From NCBI GenBank assembly GCA_002471665.1, contig DKQK01000028.1, positions 156,367-220,366 on the forward strand: DNA of 64,000 bases, read 5' to 3'. Source of the stretch: Gammaproteobacteria bacterium UBA7310. GTDB lineage: Bacteria > Pseudomonadota > Gammaproteobacteria > Pseudomonadales > Ketobacteraceae. The notes beneath the pieces are model-generated. The model saw only the letters and a program-made list of their open reading frames with translations. It searched no databases and had not been told where the DNA came from. The position numbers and the translations under genes are program-made. Each line of letters starts with the position of its first letter. The first letter of the stretch is position 1. Of the stretch, positions 15,001-30,000 are shown in pieces.

Positions 15001-18000
15001 CGGCAAAGTGTACCTTGACTCAGCTCAGGTACTTGAATTTACGCCTGGCTCGGACGGCTATCTGCCCGTATTTGTGGCGGCGGAATCCGGTTCCGTCTCC
15101 GGATTGGCGCGGGATGTCAGTGTGGCCAGGGGATCGGTCATCGCAGCCCAGGATAATTATGGTGCGGTTATTCATCAGCGTCAGGGCGGTGGCTGGACGT
15201 CGGATGTTCATCCGCAACCCGCCTACAGCAGCACGGTAACCCGTGTTGCCAGCGACGCCAATTACCATTATCTGCTGCACAGTGGGCAACAGAAAGTGGA
15301 GCGCATCACCCATGCCGGCAGCGGTTCAAACTTCTTCTACAGTGGCAATGCATTGTCCGACCTCAGCGTATTTGACCGCTGGTTGGCGCTGGCCGATGGT
15401 TCCAGTGTGCAGTTGTTTGATCGTGATACGTTATCCTTATTGACCAACTTCAGTGTCGGCAACGGCGAGAGCATTGTTGCCCTGGCTGGACAAGGCCATC
15501 GTCTTGCCGTGAGTACGGATAGCGGTACGATTTACACGCTGGTGGCACGTCCCAATGTCGACGTGACCCAGTGGGCGCTGGAGGAAGAGGTGAGTGCCCT
15601 GCCGGAATCCGTGCGTCGCCTGGCAGTGACCCAGGACTACCTGATCTATGGGTTGGATGCCCGTGTTATCAAGCGCGGCTTCTATACTCAGACCGAGACC
15701 CAGATCGATGTGGCCAACGCCCAGTTCATCACCGCGCTGACGGTTCACAATGGACAGATATGGGTTGCCTATCAGGATAACGACGGTGCAGCGCTGGCGG
15801 CCTATGATCTCTATACCAACGATCTGTTGCCGGCGGCCGCCTTGCGCCTGGATGCTGCAGCCACCGCTATGAGCGGGGAATGGAACCGCTTGATCCTGGC
15901 ACAAGGTAGCCGTGGCGTACAAATACTGGAAATTCCCCTGGCGCTTGAGAGTGGTGATATCAGCGCAGTATTGCCCACACCCGCCACTGCGGTTGCCTAT
16001 GGCGAAACACTGCAGAATCAGTTCGCTGATGTTGAATCACTGAATAGCGTTGAATGGTACATCAACAATCAGTTGGTGGTGCGCGCTGCCCAGAAACCCT
16101 TTGCAAGTCAGCTGCCGGTACCGGCCAGCCTGCCCAATGGTCAGTCATTTACCTTATACAACAGGGTTGAATTAACCAACGGCCGGGTACTGCAGAGTGT
16201 ACCCCGTGCGCTGTTCCTGCAGTCCGAGAGCCAACTGGTGAACGACTTCCAGGTCAGCATGGATGTGATTGAACACAGCTGGGGGCCCAAACCGTTTGAT
16301 GTTAAGGCCGTAATTTCAGGCTCCAGCCAGGCCATCGCCCAAGTGGAATTGTTTGTCGCCAGTAGTGTGGATGGACCCTGGGAGTTGGTGGGTAAACTTT
16401 ATGGGCCCGAGTACAAACTGGCCATGAACTGGGGCGTGGAGCGATCAGGGCACTTTGTTAAAGCCCGTGCGGTGGATATCTACGGCAACGTAGCTGAATC
16501 CCAGCCACAGCGCTTCTACCGCTACGAAGACACCACCAATCCGTCCGCGGCCTTCACCCTGTCCGGTGACAGTGTTGATGCAGATGGCCAGACCGTTGTT
16601 CAGGGCTTCCCCTATCAATTGAGCGTTGCCATTAATGACAGTGAGAGCGGGATTGATAAAGCGCTGTTGCGTCGCAATGGCGTGTTGGTGGCCGCGGCCT
16701 TTGAGAATGGCGTACTGACATTCTCGGATCAGGCAGCGGATACCGGAGTGATCCAGTACCAGATTGAGGTGGTGGATAACGCACTGAACAGTATTTCACA
16801 AGCGTTCAATGTCACCATCGGCAGTAACCAGGGGCCGGTGATTGATAACCTGAACTATCCGGCACAGGTACGTGAACTGGATAGCTTCACCGTGTCGGTC
16901 TCTGCATCGGATGATGTGCGTATAGACCGCTTGGAAGTGGTCTGGGGTGGAACGGTATATGGCAGAGACATTAACCAAGCCAGTGCCACCGCCGAGGCCT
17001 TTACCATCGTGGATCAGAGGGTGGAGCGTCTGACAGCGGATGCAACGGAAGCGTTAACCGTGCGCGTGACCGATAACAGCGGCATCCTGACCCAGGTCAA
17101 CTACGACGTCTCCGTGCTTCGCGATCGGGCACCGGTGGTTGCCAATCTGAACGTGACACCGGATGCACGGGGTTTCTATGGTGGTTCCGCGGGCATCACA
17201 CTCAGTAACCTACAGAACGTAGACGATGCCTCCGGGCTTAACGTTGAAATCGTGCAGGTCAACGCCGGCGTCGAAACCACTGTGTTCGAGCGTACTAATC
17301 TCAGCGGCTATACCAATACCCTGAATCATTACTTCCGTTATCCCACTAGCGCCCTGGATGGGGATATGTACCGCTTCAAAGTGGTACTGAAAGACAAGAT
17401 CGGCCAGGAAGTGGAAACCGCACTCTATGAAGTGCCGCTGACCCAGGCGCCGAACCTGATCCGCTTCGCAGCTGTTGCGGCCAATGAAAATCCGCTTGAG
17501 GTGCAGGTGGGTGAAAGCCCTGTCTACCGGGTGGAAGTGCTGGATGCGGCGGCGCGGCCGGTTGCCGGTCAGCAGGTGCGCTGGACCTTGAAAGATGTTG
17601 CTTCCAGCAATGTGATCTCGATGGGTGATTCCACCAGTGCGGAAAATGGTACGGCAACTCTGAATATGTCCACCTCGCTGCGGGCGACCAGCTATGAGCT
17701 AAGGGCGGAATTGGTGGATTATCCGGTTATTGAAAGAGCGCAATTCTCGGTGACCGTGAAACCAGGTCAAACCCAGGAGCTGCGCTTTAATCAGATGCCG
17801 GAAGCCACCGCCGGAGAATTGTTCTCGATCAATGTCGATGCCTATGATGCACAAGGTAATCGCAATGAATCGGATTCGGCTACCAGCTTTACGCTGACCA
17901 TGCCCAACCCGGATTTCGAAGTAACGGCGGGGGATAACGTCAACATTCAGACCATCACCACCGCACAAGGTAGCGTTCAGCGTGCTGTAGTCACATTGCA

Positions 18001-21000
18001 GAATGGGGCAGCATCCCTGCAGGTGCGCGCCACTACGGTGGCGGGTGATTATCAACTGGCTATCACCGGCAGCAGCGGCAAACAAACCCGCTACGACCAT
18101 GACGGCAGCGCGGCCACGGCACCACAGTCCGTAAGCGAACTGCCGTTGGTGGTTGCCGCCGCCGATGCCGTAACTCTGCTGTTTGTTGATGAGACACTGG
18201 CAGAGCAGGCGGAAGGTGATGTAGCGGAATACGGCACCAAACGTGCGGCCCGCATCTATCTGGTGATGGAAGATACCTACGGTAACCGAAGCCAGCGCTT
18301 CCTGGGCGAGGATGCGAACTTCACCCTGGGTGTTGCGGTATCCGGTAGTGCAGTCATCAACGATCAGGGCAACCTGGTTGATGTTGCCCTGGTGGATGGT
18401 GTTGCGACCCTGGATGTCAGCAATACCGAATATGAAACCGTGACGCTGACCGTGGCCAGTGTTCCCGCTCAATATCAAGTGCTGGATTACACCACCACGT
18501 TTGACCTGCTGTTTAATCAGCAGCCTCCGGAAATCAACGAATCCGGATTCCTGGGAGAGGTGAATAGCACCCGCCTGACCGCGTACTTTGTCTATGACGA
18601 AACCGTCGAGGCCCTGCAAGCTGGTACCCTGGTGAGCATCCTGAGCGCCGGCGTGGAGATCAATGGAACCTCATCCATTCAGGGTGACACCGTATTCTTT
18701 ACACCGGATTCTGCCTTGGCATTGAACACCTGTTATCAGTACGACACCACCGGTTCTGTATTGACCAGTGCGACCCGGGCTGAGTCGGTTCGGGTCGAAC
18801 AAGGTGACGTGTGTACACCACAAGCTCTGGTGGGTGTTCCCAACAAGCTGGCGGTATACATTGGCCAGAGTGTGACGTTGCCGGTGCAGCTGGGTGTGAG
18901 CTATAGCTCCATCAGTAGTGGCCAGGTGACCCTTGGGGATTCCACACTTGGATTCAGTTGGAATCCATCCTACCGCCGCTTCACGGTGCCTGATTTCGCG
19001 GCATTGGATCCGGGCTTCAGCGATGGCGTTGCGAAACCATTGACGTTGAGCGGTACCTACGGCGGAGCTGCATTAACAGTGGGTAACAGTCTGACATTAC
19101 AAGTGTATCTGCCGGATGGGGATGCTGATGGTGATGGCATACCCAACCGGATTGAAATTGAAACCGGCAATCTGCTGCCCGGTTCAATTGACAGTGATGG
19201 CAATGGCACCCTGGACATCAACGAGGACAGCGACGGTGATGGCCTGAGTAACGGTGCCGAGTTGGCCGCAGGTACGTTGATTAATGACAGTGACACCGAC
19301 AATGACGGCCTCAGTGATGGCAGCGAAGTTCTCAACCACGGCAGTAATCCATTGCTGCAGGATTCCGATGGCGATGGCCTGACGGATTACGTGGAAGTGT
19401 CGTCTATTCCGTCTTCTGATCCCACCTTGAGGGATACCGACGGCGATGGCATGAACGATGCCCAGGAGCGCCAGAACAACCTCAATCCGCGCGATGCCGA
19501 CGATGCCGCGGCTGATGAGGACGGCGACGGCCTGTCCAACCTGCAGGAAATCCAGCTGGGTACCCTGGTTCGCGTAACCGATACCGATGGCGATACCTTG
19601 TCGGATGGTGATGAGGTGAATACGGTGGATTCCGATCCGCTCCTGCAGGACACCGATGACGATGGGCTGCGCGATGACGAAGACAGTGAGCCTCGCGTGC
19701 CGGATACACAAAGTCCGCAGATCACGCTGTCCTCGCCTGCCGCGGGCGAGCAGCTACTGAAGGGGCAAACGATTACCCTCACCCCGGCGCTGAGCGACAA
19801 CGGGCGCGTGGTAAAAGTGGATTACTACATCAATAACGCGACGCTGCTGGCTTCTGAAGCAGCACCGTTCAGTGTCAGCTATCAGTTGCCGGCACTGTCC
19901 GGAGAGCTGCAGGTACGGGCGATTGCCTACGATACCAATGACAACGCCGGTGAGATCAACGCCACCTTTACGGTGATTGATGATCCGTTAACAACGGTGA
20001 TCGGCCGGGTTGTTGATGGTTCCGGAGCGGGATTGCCGGATGTCACCGTGACTGTGTTGGGTCTGGAAACCATTACCCAGTCTGACGGTGCCTTTGTGGT
20101 AACGCAGGTACCGGTTGCCGGTGGCGCCATCCAGGTGGTGGCCAACGGTGTAGTCAGTGGAGACGCGGTGACCGCCCTCAGTGATACCTATGAGCCCGTT
20201 TGGGCGGGTACTACGGATGTGGGCGATATCCTGTTGCAACCTGTTGCCCGCAAGGTGGGTTATTACAGCCACCGGGATTATCAGGGCTCAAGCAATCAAG
20301 CCAGCATCATCACCAATGCCGGCTTTGATGCGGTCCAGATAGTCGACCCGGTAACGGAAGATCTTTCCGAGTTGGTGATGGTGGTTGTGGAAAGCGACCA
20401 GTACTATCGTTCCTGGAGTGGTGGTGCCTCGGCAGCCAGAAAGGCCGCATTTGAAGCCTATGCCGAAAACGGTGGTATTCTCGTCTGGCATGAAGACAGA
20501 CCCTATGATTCCAACACCACTTATTACAGGTTGCCAGGGTTGGATTTCTGGCCAATTTACAACACCGATTACTCCAATCGATATCCGGTCTATGACATCA
20601 ATCTGATGTCTGACATCATGGTGGGTGCGGCCGGAGATCTGAACCGGAATTCGCTGGGCAATACCAATGGCAGCTATGGCTACCTGCCCATGGACCAACT
20701 GCCGGAAGGCATGACGCCGGTGATGCTGCGCAGTGATCGTCGTTACAAGCAGGTGGCGGCCGTGGAATATGAGTACGGCAGTGGTTTGATTTACTACAGT
20801 ACCGTCCGCATGGCCTATCTGGTGGCATCGTCCCCGTACAACACGGTGTACATGCCCAACCTGTTGCAGAGCCTGTATAACCGATCACTGGCCGATCAGG
20901 ACGAGGATGGCTTACCGGATATCCAGGAATACAGCAACGGCACCGACCCTTACTCCAATGATAAGGACGGTGATGGTTTGTTGGATGGGTTCGAAGTCCG

Positions 21001-24000
21001 CTTTGGTTATGATCCAACGGTCGATGAAGGCGTTGCCAACCTCGATGACGACAACGATGGCCTCACCACACTGGAAGAGCAGGCTATTGGCACGCATCCG
21101 AAGCGTTGGGATACGGATGGTGATGGCCTCTACGACGGTGAAGAGGTGAATCCAAGCGGCGCGTACCCTGCGTCCAGCCCCCTCAGTGAAGATACCGATT
21201 TTGATGGCATCTGGGATGATGATGAGCGAACCTTCGGTGGTGATCCCAACCTCAGTGACACGGATGCGGATGGCTTGTCGGATTATGTGGAGCGTTATAA
21301 CAGCTATACCTCATTGACCAATCCGGACTCCGATTTTGATGGCCTGTCCGATGGCATCGAATACAACAGCCCGATTCTGAATCCGAATAACGATCAGGAT
21401 GCAAACGCGGATTACGATAACGACGGCTTGAATAACAAGCTGGAACTACTTGTCTATGAAACCGATCCTGAAGTGGCGGATACGGACAGTGATGGCCTGC
21501 TGGACGGTGCGGAAATTCTGGCTGGCGCTGATCCCTATAACCCGGACAGCGATGGTGATGGCATGGAAGACGGTGTCGATAACGATCCGCTCGAATTCGA
21601 TACCGTGGCGCCGCAGGTGGTCATCAGCAGCCCCGCTGCAGGATACGAAGTGGTTTACGGTGAAGAACTCAGCCTGTCGGTTGACCTCACTGAAAACGGC
21701 GTGAACGAATCCGTGACCTATACCATTGATGGCACCAATACGCTGGTATCTACTGACGCACCGTTCTCGGTGAACTACACAGCACCGGTCAGTGGCGATA
21801 GCTTTACGTTGGAAGTGTACGCCACTGATGTGAGTGGCAATACTTCAACTGTGGTATCAGAAACCTATTCTCTGATAGCAGACCTGCCCATGACGGTGAC
21901 TGGCAGAGTACTGGATGCGTTGGGTCAACCGGTAGAAGCGGTCAGCGTAGAAGTTGGGGGAATCACGGTGACGACGGATTCTGAAGGCACCTTTACTGTC
22001 ACTGGAGTACCGACGATAGATACCCTGATTCGTGTTTCTGCTTCCACACAATTCGGTGCAGCAGAGATGACGGCTGAATCCGTCTGGTTCGAGCCGGTAC
22101 GAAATGGAAATGTCTCGGTTGGTGATCTGGTGCTGTCCACTAGCGGAGGCACCAATCAGGGAACGCTGGTGGGTTATTATAATATGTCCAGTAATAGTGG
22201 CGTCTCCAGTCAACTGCCACCTATTACGGCTGCCGGGTTGCAGGGTGCCAGCATCACGGATCTCAATAATGACAACTTAACTGAGTACACAATTCTGTTT
22301 GTTGAGTTGCCCAGTAACAGCTCCAATAGCTATTCAAGTACCTATATCAACAATTCGGCGAAGATCGCCCAATTTGTTGACGATGGTGGTGTTTTGATTG
22401 TCCATGACCGATCTACAGGCAATTCCAATAGAGTACTGCCTGGTAATCCTGGTACAGCCTATAGAGACGTTGATTCAAATGTATCTTTGGCACCGGATGC
22501 CCCTGCGGATTTCGTAAGCGGTCCGGGAGGTACGATCACCAACAGCACATTGGATGGATCAAGTGCATCGCACGGCTATGTGTTGGGTAACACTGTAGAA
22601 CCTGGTTCTTATCCATTGATCGTACAAGCGGATAACGGCCAGTGGGTCACTTATGTTTACCCCTATGGCAGAGGTAAGGTCGTGTATTCCTCCACGCCAC
22701 TGGATTATTTCCTGGTTAATTACCGCAGCGGAATCAGTGATATATATCCCGCTAATCTGTTGTCCTATGTTTCCAGAAACCTGACCAAGATCGACAGTGA
22801 CGGGGATGGTGTTGCCGATGCAGATGAAGTACCACTGGGCCTTGATCCATTTAATGAGGATTCAGATGGCGACAGCCTGATTGATGGCTGGGAGATTGAG
22901 CATGGGTTCAATCCTCTTTCAGAGGCCGGTGCGGGTGAAACCTTTGACGATCCCGATACCGATGGCTTGAACAACCTGGAAGAACAAACCTGGCTGACGG
23001 ATCCCAACAATCCCGACAGCGACGGCGATACCCTGGTTGATGGCGATGAAGTCAATATTCATGGTACAGATCCGGCCAAGTCCGACACCGACGGTGACGA
23101 ACTCTCCGACGACTATGAATTGGCGCAAGGCTTGTTGCCGGACAACGTTGACAGTGATGGCGACACACTCAACGATTACGACGAGATCTATGTCTACGAT
23201 ACCAATCCGCTGGCGACGGACAGTGACGGTGATGAAATTCCGGATCTGTATGAAGTGGAAAACGGCCTGTTGAATGAGCCTGCAGACGGTGATCTCGATA
23301 ACGACGGGTTGACCAACCTGGAAGAGTTCCAGCAAGGCACCAATCCACAGGATCAGGACAGTGACGATGATCAGCTTTGGGACGGTTGGGAGCTTGGAGT
23401 TTACCAGACTGATCCAACGCTGCCAGACAGCGATAATGACGGGCGCTGGGACGGTAATGAGGCAATCGTTGATGGAACTGATCCAAATGATCCTGCCTCG
23501 GTTCTGCCGGTTACCTCTATGTGTCGAACGCTCAATGATGCTAACGGCCGAAGTTGGCAGTTCTGTAGCGAAGGTGCCGTAACCAACAGTTGGGCAGGGT
23601 CCAGTGGCAGCACTAGCTCGGCGATTTGGTATGATGGTTTTGACGCCTCGATCATCTCCGAATCAGGATCCACTTCCTACTATGGAGGAAACTCGACGGT
23701 AGGAACCTCCCAGGAAGGTCGTGAATGGCATTTTGCTGCTCAGGAACTGAATGATCTTTTGTATGCCCGCAGAGTCTTCGTGCCTGCCAGTGGAGAGGCG
23801 TTTGTTCGATACATAGAGATACTCGAAAATCCGACGGATGTTGCGCGTACCATTACCGTGAGCTTGTATTCACGCTATGGTCGCTATAGCAATTACGCTG
23901 AGCTTCAGACTTCCAGCGGTGACAACAGCATTGATGTGACGGATAGCTATGCGCTGTGGCGTGACACTAATTATTCCAGCCGCCCTGTGATCGGGCATCT

Positions 24001-27000
24001 GTTCAAAGATGACAATGTTGCCACGTCGATTACGGATAATTCGTACGGTGCCAGTGGGAATTACAACTGGGATATCGAGTTTGAAGTAACCATTCCCGCC
24101 AACAGCCGACGTGCGCTGATGCACTTTGCCACCATGGAAAGTGATTTTGAAACGGGTGAACCCAATCTGCAGAATCTGCAGAAGATGTCAGCGACAACAT
24201 TGGCCGGGATTGATGCGGAACTGGCCGCCGATATCGTCAATTTCAATGCGTTCATTGATTCCGATGAGGATGGTTTGAGTGATGAGCTGGAAGCCACATT
24301 CGGCTCGGATCCGCAGCTTTCCGATACCGATGGCGACGGTCTAAGCGATCTGCAGGAATACAATCTGGGAACCGATCCACAAGTGCCGGATAATACGGTT
24401 CCCGTGGTGACCTGGGTCAACCCGGTAGAGGGCGATGATGTATACCGCGGCGCTGATTTGCAACTAGCGTTCGACGTGGTGGATGACGGTTCAATCGAGT
24501 ATGTCGAACTGTATGTGGATGATGTTCTGTACACAACGATTGCGGATGAGAACTACTCTGTAGCCTGGCAGGTTCCCGATGCAGATTCCGTCACGCTTAA
24601 GGTGATCGCTTACGACTCCAATGCTAATCAGGGCCAAAGCGAGATCGTTATAGCGCCCCAGGATGTGCCGTCAACCGATTTGACTGGTGCTGTCCGCTTC
24701 CAGGGTGTGGCCGGAGATTATTATTTGGCAGGCTTGACCGTTGACATTGAGTCATCAGGCTCGGTCACGACTACGGATGAGAATGGCCAGTTTACTTTGA
24801 CCAACATCAGCGCAATGTCTGGTGAACTCGTGGTAAGCGTGAGTGGTGTGGTTGGTGCGGTTAATTTGGAAGAGGAATTCGTCTTAGAGTCCAGTGGCTT
24901 TAACTACGGGGGCGTAACGGATATAGGAACGCTGGATCTTGGTGCCAATAGTATTAGTGTCGAATTCAATACTGACGCTGGTGAAAACTATTACTTCAAT
25001 GACGAAGGCACCGGCCAGTATGCGCTAGCAAAGGATTTCAGCTTCTTTGGCCAATCTTATTCCAACATATATGTTGATTCAAATGGGTACGTGCGTTTCG
25101 TAAATTATGGCCGTACCTCATACAGTGTTCCCTGGATGAATCCGCCGCTCGTAGTGCCCTTTGGTATGGATATGGATGGCCGAGGCAATCCGTTAACTGT
25201 GGCAGAAGATGACAATGGTGCTTATGTTACCTGGTACAACTATGGGCACTGGAGCAGAGGCGGCGCTGCTACCTTCCAGCTGCAGTTGCTGGGGGGTGGG
25301 GTGTTCGCATATCTCTATCAATCGGCTGATCAGGTGATTTTGAATGCCAGTAGCATATATATAGGTTTATCACCAGGCTCTGCCGCAGATACATATGAAT
25401 CAATTTCGTTTGATACACTGATTGACTCTTACACCACGCCCGACAATACGGAAGTCAGGTCCTCTATACCCAGCTCTGAATTTGATGCCATCGGTAAGAC
25501 AATTGTCTTTATTCCCCAATCCGATGGCCAATACAACGTCGTGTTCGGCGCAATTGGCCAGAACATATCCATTGGAATGCTCGATTCGGATGGGGATGGG
25601 CTAACGGATTTGGAGGAAACGCTGCTCGGTGTTACAGCAGTTGATAATCCAGACTATGATGACGACGGCTTGCTGGATGGGGATGAATATTCAATTGGAA
25701 CCGATCCGATTAATTCAGATTCCGATGGTGACGATCTATTGGACGGCTTCGAAGTCACCTACGGTTTCGATCCCAATTCACCGGTATTGCCCGGTGAGCG
25801 TGATGAGGATTTCGATAACGACGGCCTGACCAACTTCGAAGAGCAGCAACTGGGCACCGATCCAACACTGATGGATACGGATGGTGACATGCTGTCCGAT
25901 GGCCTTGAAGTGAATGAATTGGGAAGTGACCCTACCTCAACCAACAGTGACAGCGATAGTCTTGCCGATTGGGAAGAGTTCATCTATGGCAGCAGCCTGG
26001 TGGACGCTGACACCGACGGTGACGGCCTCGATGACTATGCAGAAGTTTACATCTACGGTACGTCACCCACCTTGGTGGATACCGATGGTGATCAGATGTC
26101 CGACCGCTTTGAAGCGGACTGGAACCTCTTCAATGCAGTGGCCGATGCCGACTACGATGGTGATGGTCTGCTGAATTATGAAGAAGAGTTGTACGGTACC
26201 GATCCAACAAGAACGGATACGGACTACGATGAGTTGACGGACGGTGAAGAGGTGAACCGCTATAACACCAATCCGGCTGAAGCCGACAGCGATGTGGACG
26301 GCCGCTGGGATCAAGACGAACTCTTTGTGGATAACACCGATCCGAATCTGGCATCCAGCGTACTGACCGATTCCTATTTGCCTTACTACAGTTCGCTGCA
26401 GCAGGGCATTCAGTGGACGATTCATCGGGACGGTTACATCAGTGATATCCGGGTGGATACCATCTCAATCACCACGTTGGCCGGGCGCTTGAACGTCACC
26501 GGTGATGTCAGCCAGATGTATTACAACGATGGTAGTAACGGTGGTGATGCGGCCACGGATGCCAGCGGTTACGAGCACTTTGTCGGGCCCGACCGTATGC
26601 AGGATCTGATGGTGAGCCGTCGCGTTTACCGTGATAGTGCCAACCATGATTATGTGCGCTACCTAGACCTGTTTGCCAATGTCGGAGACGCTGCCGTTAG
26701 CATCAACGCCACCTATAACACCAACTATCTGGCGGGTGCCGGTGGTAGCGGTGCCATTGAATTGATCACCGAATCCGGACAGGCGCAGCCCACGGAAAGT
26801 GATCGCTATATCATCCTGTACGACAGCGTGGATGCCAATCAGCCGGTTCTGGGGCATATTATGCTGGGGCTGGAGTCAGTGGCAGGTAACTGTGGCAGTA
26901 CAGCCCAGGCACAAAGCAACTACTGGGATCAGTGCTACAGTCTCACCGTCGCGGCGGGGGATCAGGTGGCTCTGCTGCACTATTACGTAGTGGGTCGTAC

Positions 27001-30000
27001 GGTGGCAGAGGTTCAGGCCCGTATTGATGCGATCCTGCGCTTCGACAGTGCCAGCCTCTACAATATGGATGCTGCGTTGATCGATGATGTTGCCAACTTC
27101 GATATTGAACTGGATAGCGACAGCGATGGCTTAAGCGATGCGCTGGAGCAAATTCTGGGCACCAATATCAATCTGGCGGATACCGATGGTGACGGCATGT
27201 CGGACGCGTTCGAATACGCCAACGAGCTGGAACCGGTGGCAACGGACGATTCGGCGTCTGATAAAGATGGCGATGGCCTGACCAACATCGAAGAAATGAC
27301 ATTGGGCACCTCAGTGACCAATCCGGATACCGATGGGGATGGTGTCTCCGACGGGGATGAAGTGAACGTCTACAACGGCAATCCGTTCCTCACGGATACC
27401 GATGGTGACGGACTGCAGGATGGCGATGAAGTCACTTACAACACCAAGCTGGATGATGTGGATAGCGATGATGACGGTTTGAATGATTATCTGGAAACCG
27501 CTATCGGCTTTGATCCCAATGCAACGGATGGTGACGGTGACGGCATTCCGGATGAATATGAGCGAGCCTACTTCAATGGTGATGTGGCGCCGGATGCCGA
27601 TTACGACAATGATGGGCTCAGCAATCTGTATGAGTACCAGAACAATCTGCTGCCCAATGATGCGGATACCGATAATGATCTGCTGCTGGATGGTGAAGAG
27701 CTGACGCTGGGTACTGATCCATTGCTGTTTGCCTCGGACACATTGTTGCGTGGTGATGCAGAAGAGCGGTTTGTCGACGGCACCGATCCATTGGAGAGCA
27801 GTGATGACCTCACCACATTGTCGCTGCCCGGCCTGTTTGTTGATGGGGCCGGTGGTGAATGGGCATTTGATACCAGTGGTAACCTGACCCTGGCCGACAG
27901 CACCTACAATGCCATACGGTCGGCCAGCATGCGGCCCTCCAGTATTTACTATGGCAACTACTCATCAGGCTATTACACCAGTAGTTCTGATCTGGTGGCG
28001 CTGGGTGATGATGGCGAGTTTGCTACTTCCCTGCGCCGTTACGGTGATGCCCTGTATCACCGCCGAGTGTATGTGCCAACCACCGGTGACAGCTTTGTTC
28101 GTTACCAGGAGACCTTTGACAATCAAAGTGATGCGGCCATGGACGTCGGCGTGAGGCTGTCAAGCTACTACCATTACTACTCCAGCTCGTCTGAAGTGAC
28201 TCTGCTCACCAGCAGCGGTGACAGTGTGCTGAATGAAGAGGATTACTACCTGATTGCCTACAGCCCGGGCTCACCGGAGCGGCCGGTACTGGGGCACCTG
28301 TTTGGGACACAATACTCAGCGGTTAAACCCTGCGACAGTTCCGCTGCAGGAACCAACTACTGGTATCTGTGCCTGGAATCCTCAGTGGCTCCCGGTGAGC
28401 GTGTGACCTTCCTGCATTACGTGGTAATGGGGGACAGTGTTGAAGATGTTCAGGCACAACTGGATGCCCTGCGCAAGCTGGATGGCCAGGCACTGAATGG
28501 TATTGATGCCAACCAGGCTGCGACAATCGCCAACCTCAGTGCCTACGTGGACTCCGACGGCGATGGTTTAAGTGATGTGCTGGAAGCCAGCCTGGGTACA
28601 CTGAATGACAGCCAGGATTCCGATGGCGATGGTGTCAGCGATTGGGAGGAGTACGCGGCCGGTGGTGATCCGGCGGTGGCGGATAACGCCGATCCCACTG
28701 TGGTATTACTGACCCCGTCTCAGGGTGAGGCGTTGTATCCCTATGAGGCGGTAACCCTGTCTGCCCAGGCAGAAGACGACAGCAAAGTGGCTGAAGTCAA
28801 TTTCTGGGTGGATGGCGAGCTGGTGGGTAGCGTCAGTGAAAGCCCCTATGAATTGCAGTTCTATCTGCCCTACGGCACCTTTATGGATGTAGAGGCCATT
28901 GCCACCGATGCCACCGGCCGCACCGGCAGCAGCGGCGTGGTGCGTTTTGATCTGCAGGCCGATAGCAGCACCACGGTGTCGTCCCGAGTGCTGTTGGACT
29001 ACAACGGTGAAACCTTCCCCATGGCCGGTCTCACAGTAACCGATCCCAATACGGGCAGCACCGCCATTACGGATGAATTGGGTGAATTCTCATTGGCCAA
29101 TGTCTCGGCCCGTGACAATGCGCTGTTGCGCATTAGCGGTGAGCTGGCCGGTGAAACCCTCGATTTCACCACCATGGTGGACAGCAGTCAGATGATCGTC
29201 GGTGGTGAAACGCTGCTGGCTGATGTGATCTATGTTCGCAACATTAAACCGTATTATGAGAATCAATTGAGCTACGAAGACACAGTTTATATTTACTCAC
29301 CCGCGTTCCAGCAGTTTGCCCTCGATGGTGCAGTGACCTGGGGTGAGCAGACTTATACGCAGGCTTATATCAGTAACTACGGTGACGTCGTGTTTGGCGA
29401 CCTTGCACCGGTGGATGGTGAAAATCCACAAACAGACAGCTATCCCATGGTGTCGTTGTTTAATTCCAGCAACGAGGTTGGGGACTATATGGCGTATAAG
29501 CGTCTGGCGGATCGCCATTTGTTTGTTAGTAATCAGTATAGGGTGTTGGCCGGTGAAGTCGGATACTATGATTTCAATGGCCTTTTGACAGTGACCGACG
29601 AGGGCGTTATTCAAATTACGTGGTACGGCTACCCGGTTGGCGAACCCTTAGCAGAAAACAATACTCTGGATATCGGCTGGGGCAATGCTGGTGATACCGT
29701 TCGATCCGTACCGCTCACTGATCTTTATAACGGCCTGACCCTGGCTCAGGGCGAGTCGCTCAGCGCGGCTATCAATATGTCACCGTACCTGTTGCGAGAT
29801 ACCTTCGTGACCATGACACCACAAGGCAATGGTACCTATTTCGTCTTGCTGCAGAACTACGATTCCAATTACCGCGATACCGACTATGATGACCTGCCGG
29901 ATCTGTACGAATTCGTCTCTGGCTACAGTGATTACCAGTTGCGGGATACCGATGGCGACGGGGTCTATGACGGTGACGAGTACGCACTGGGCCTGGAAGC

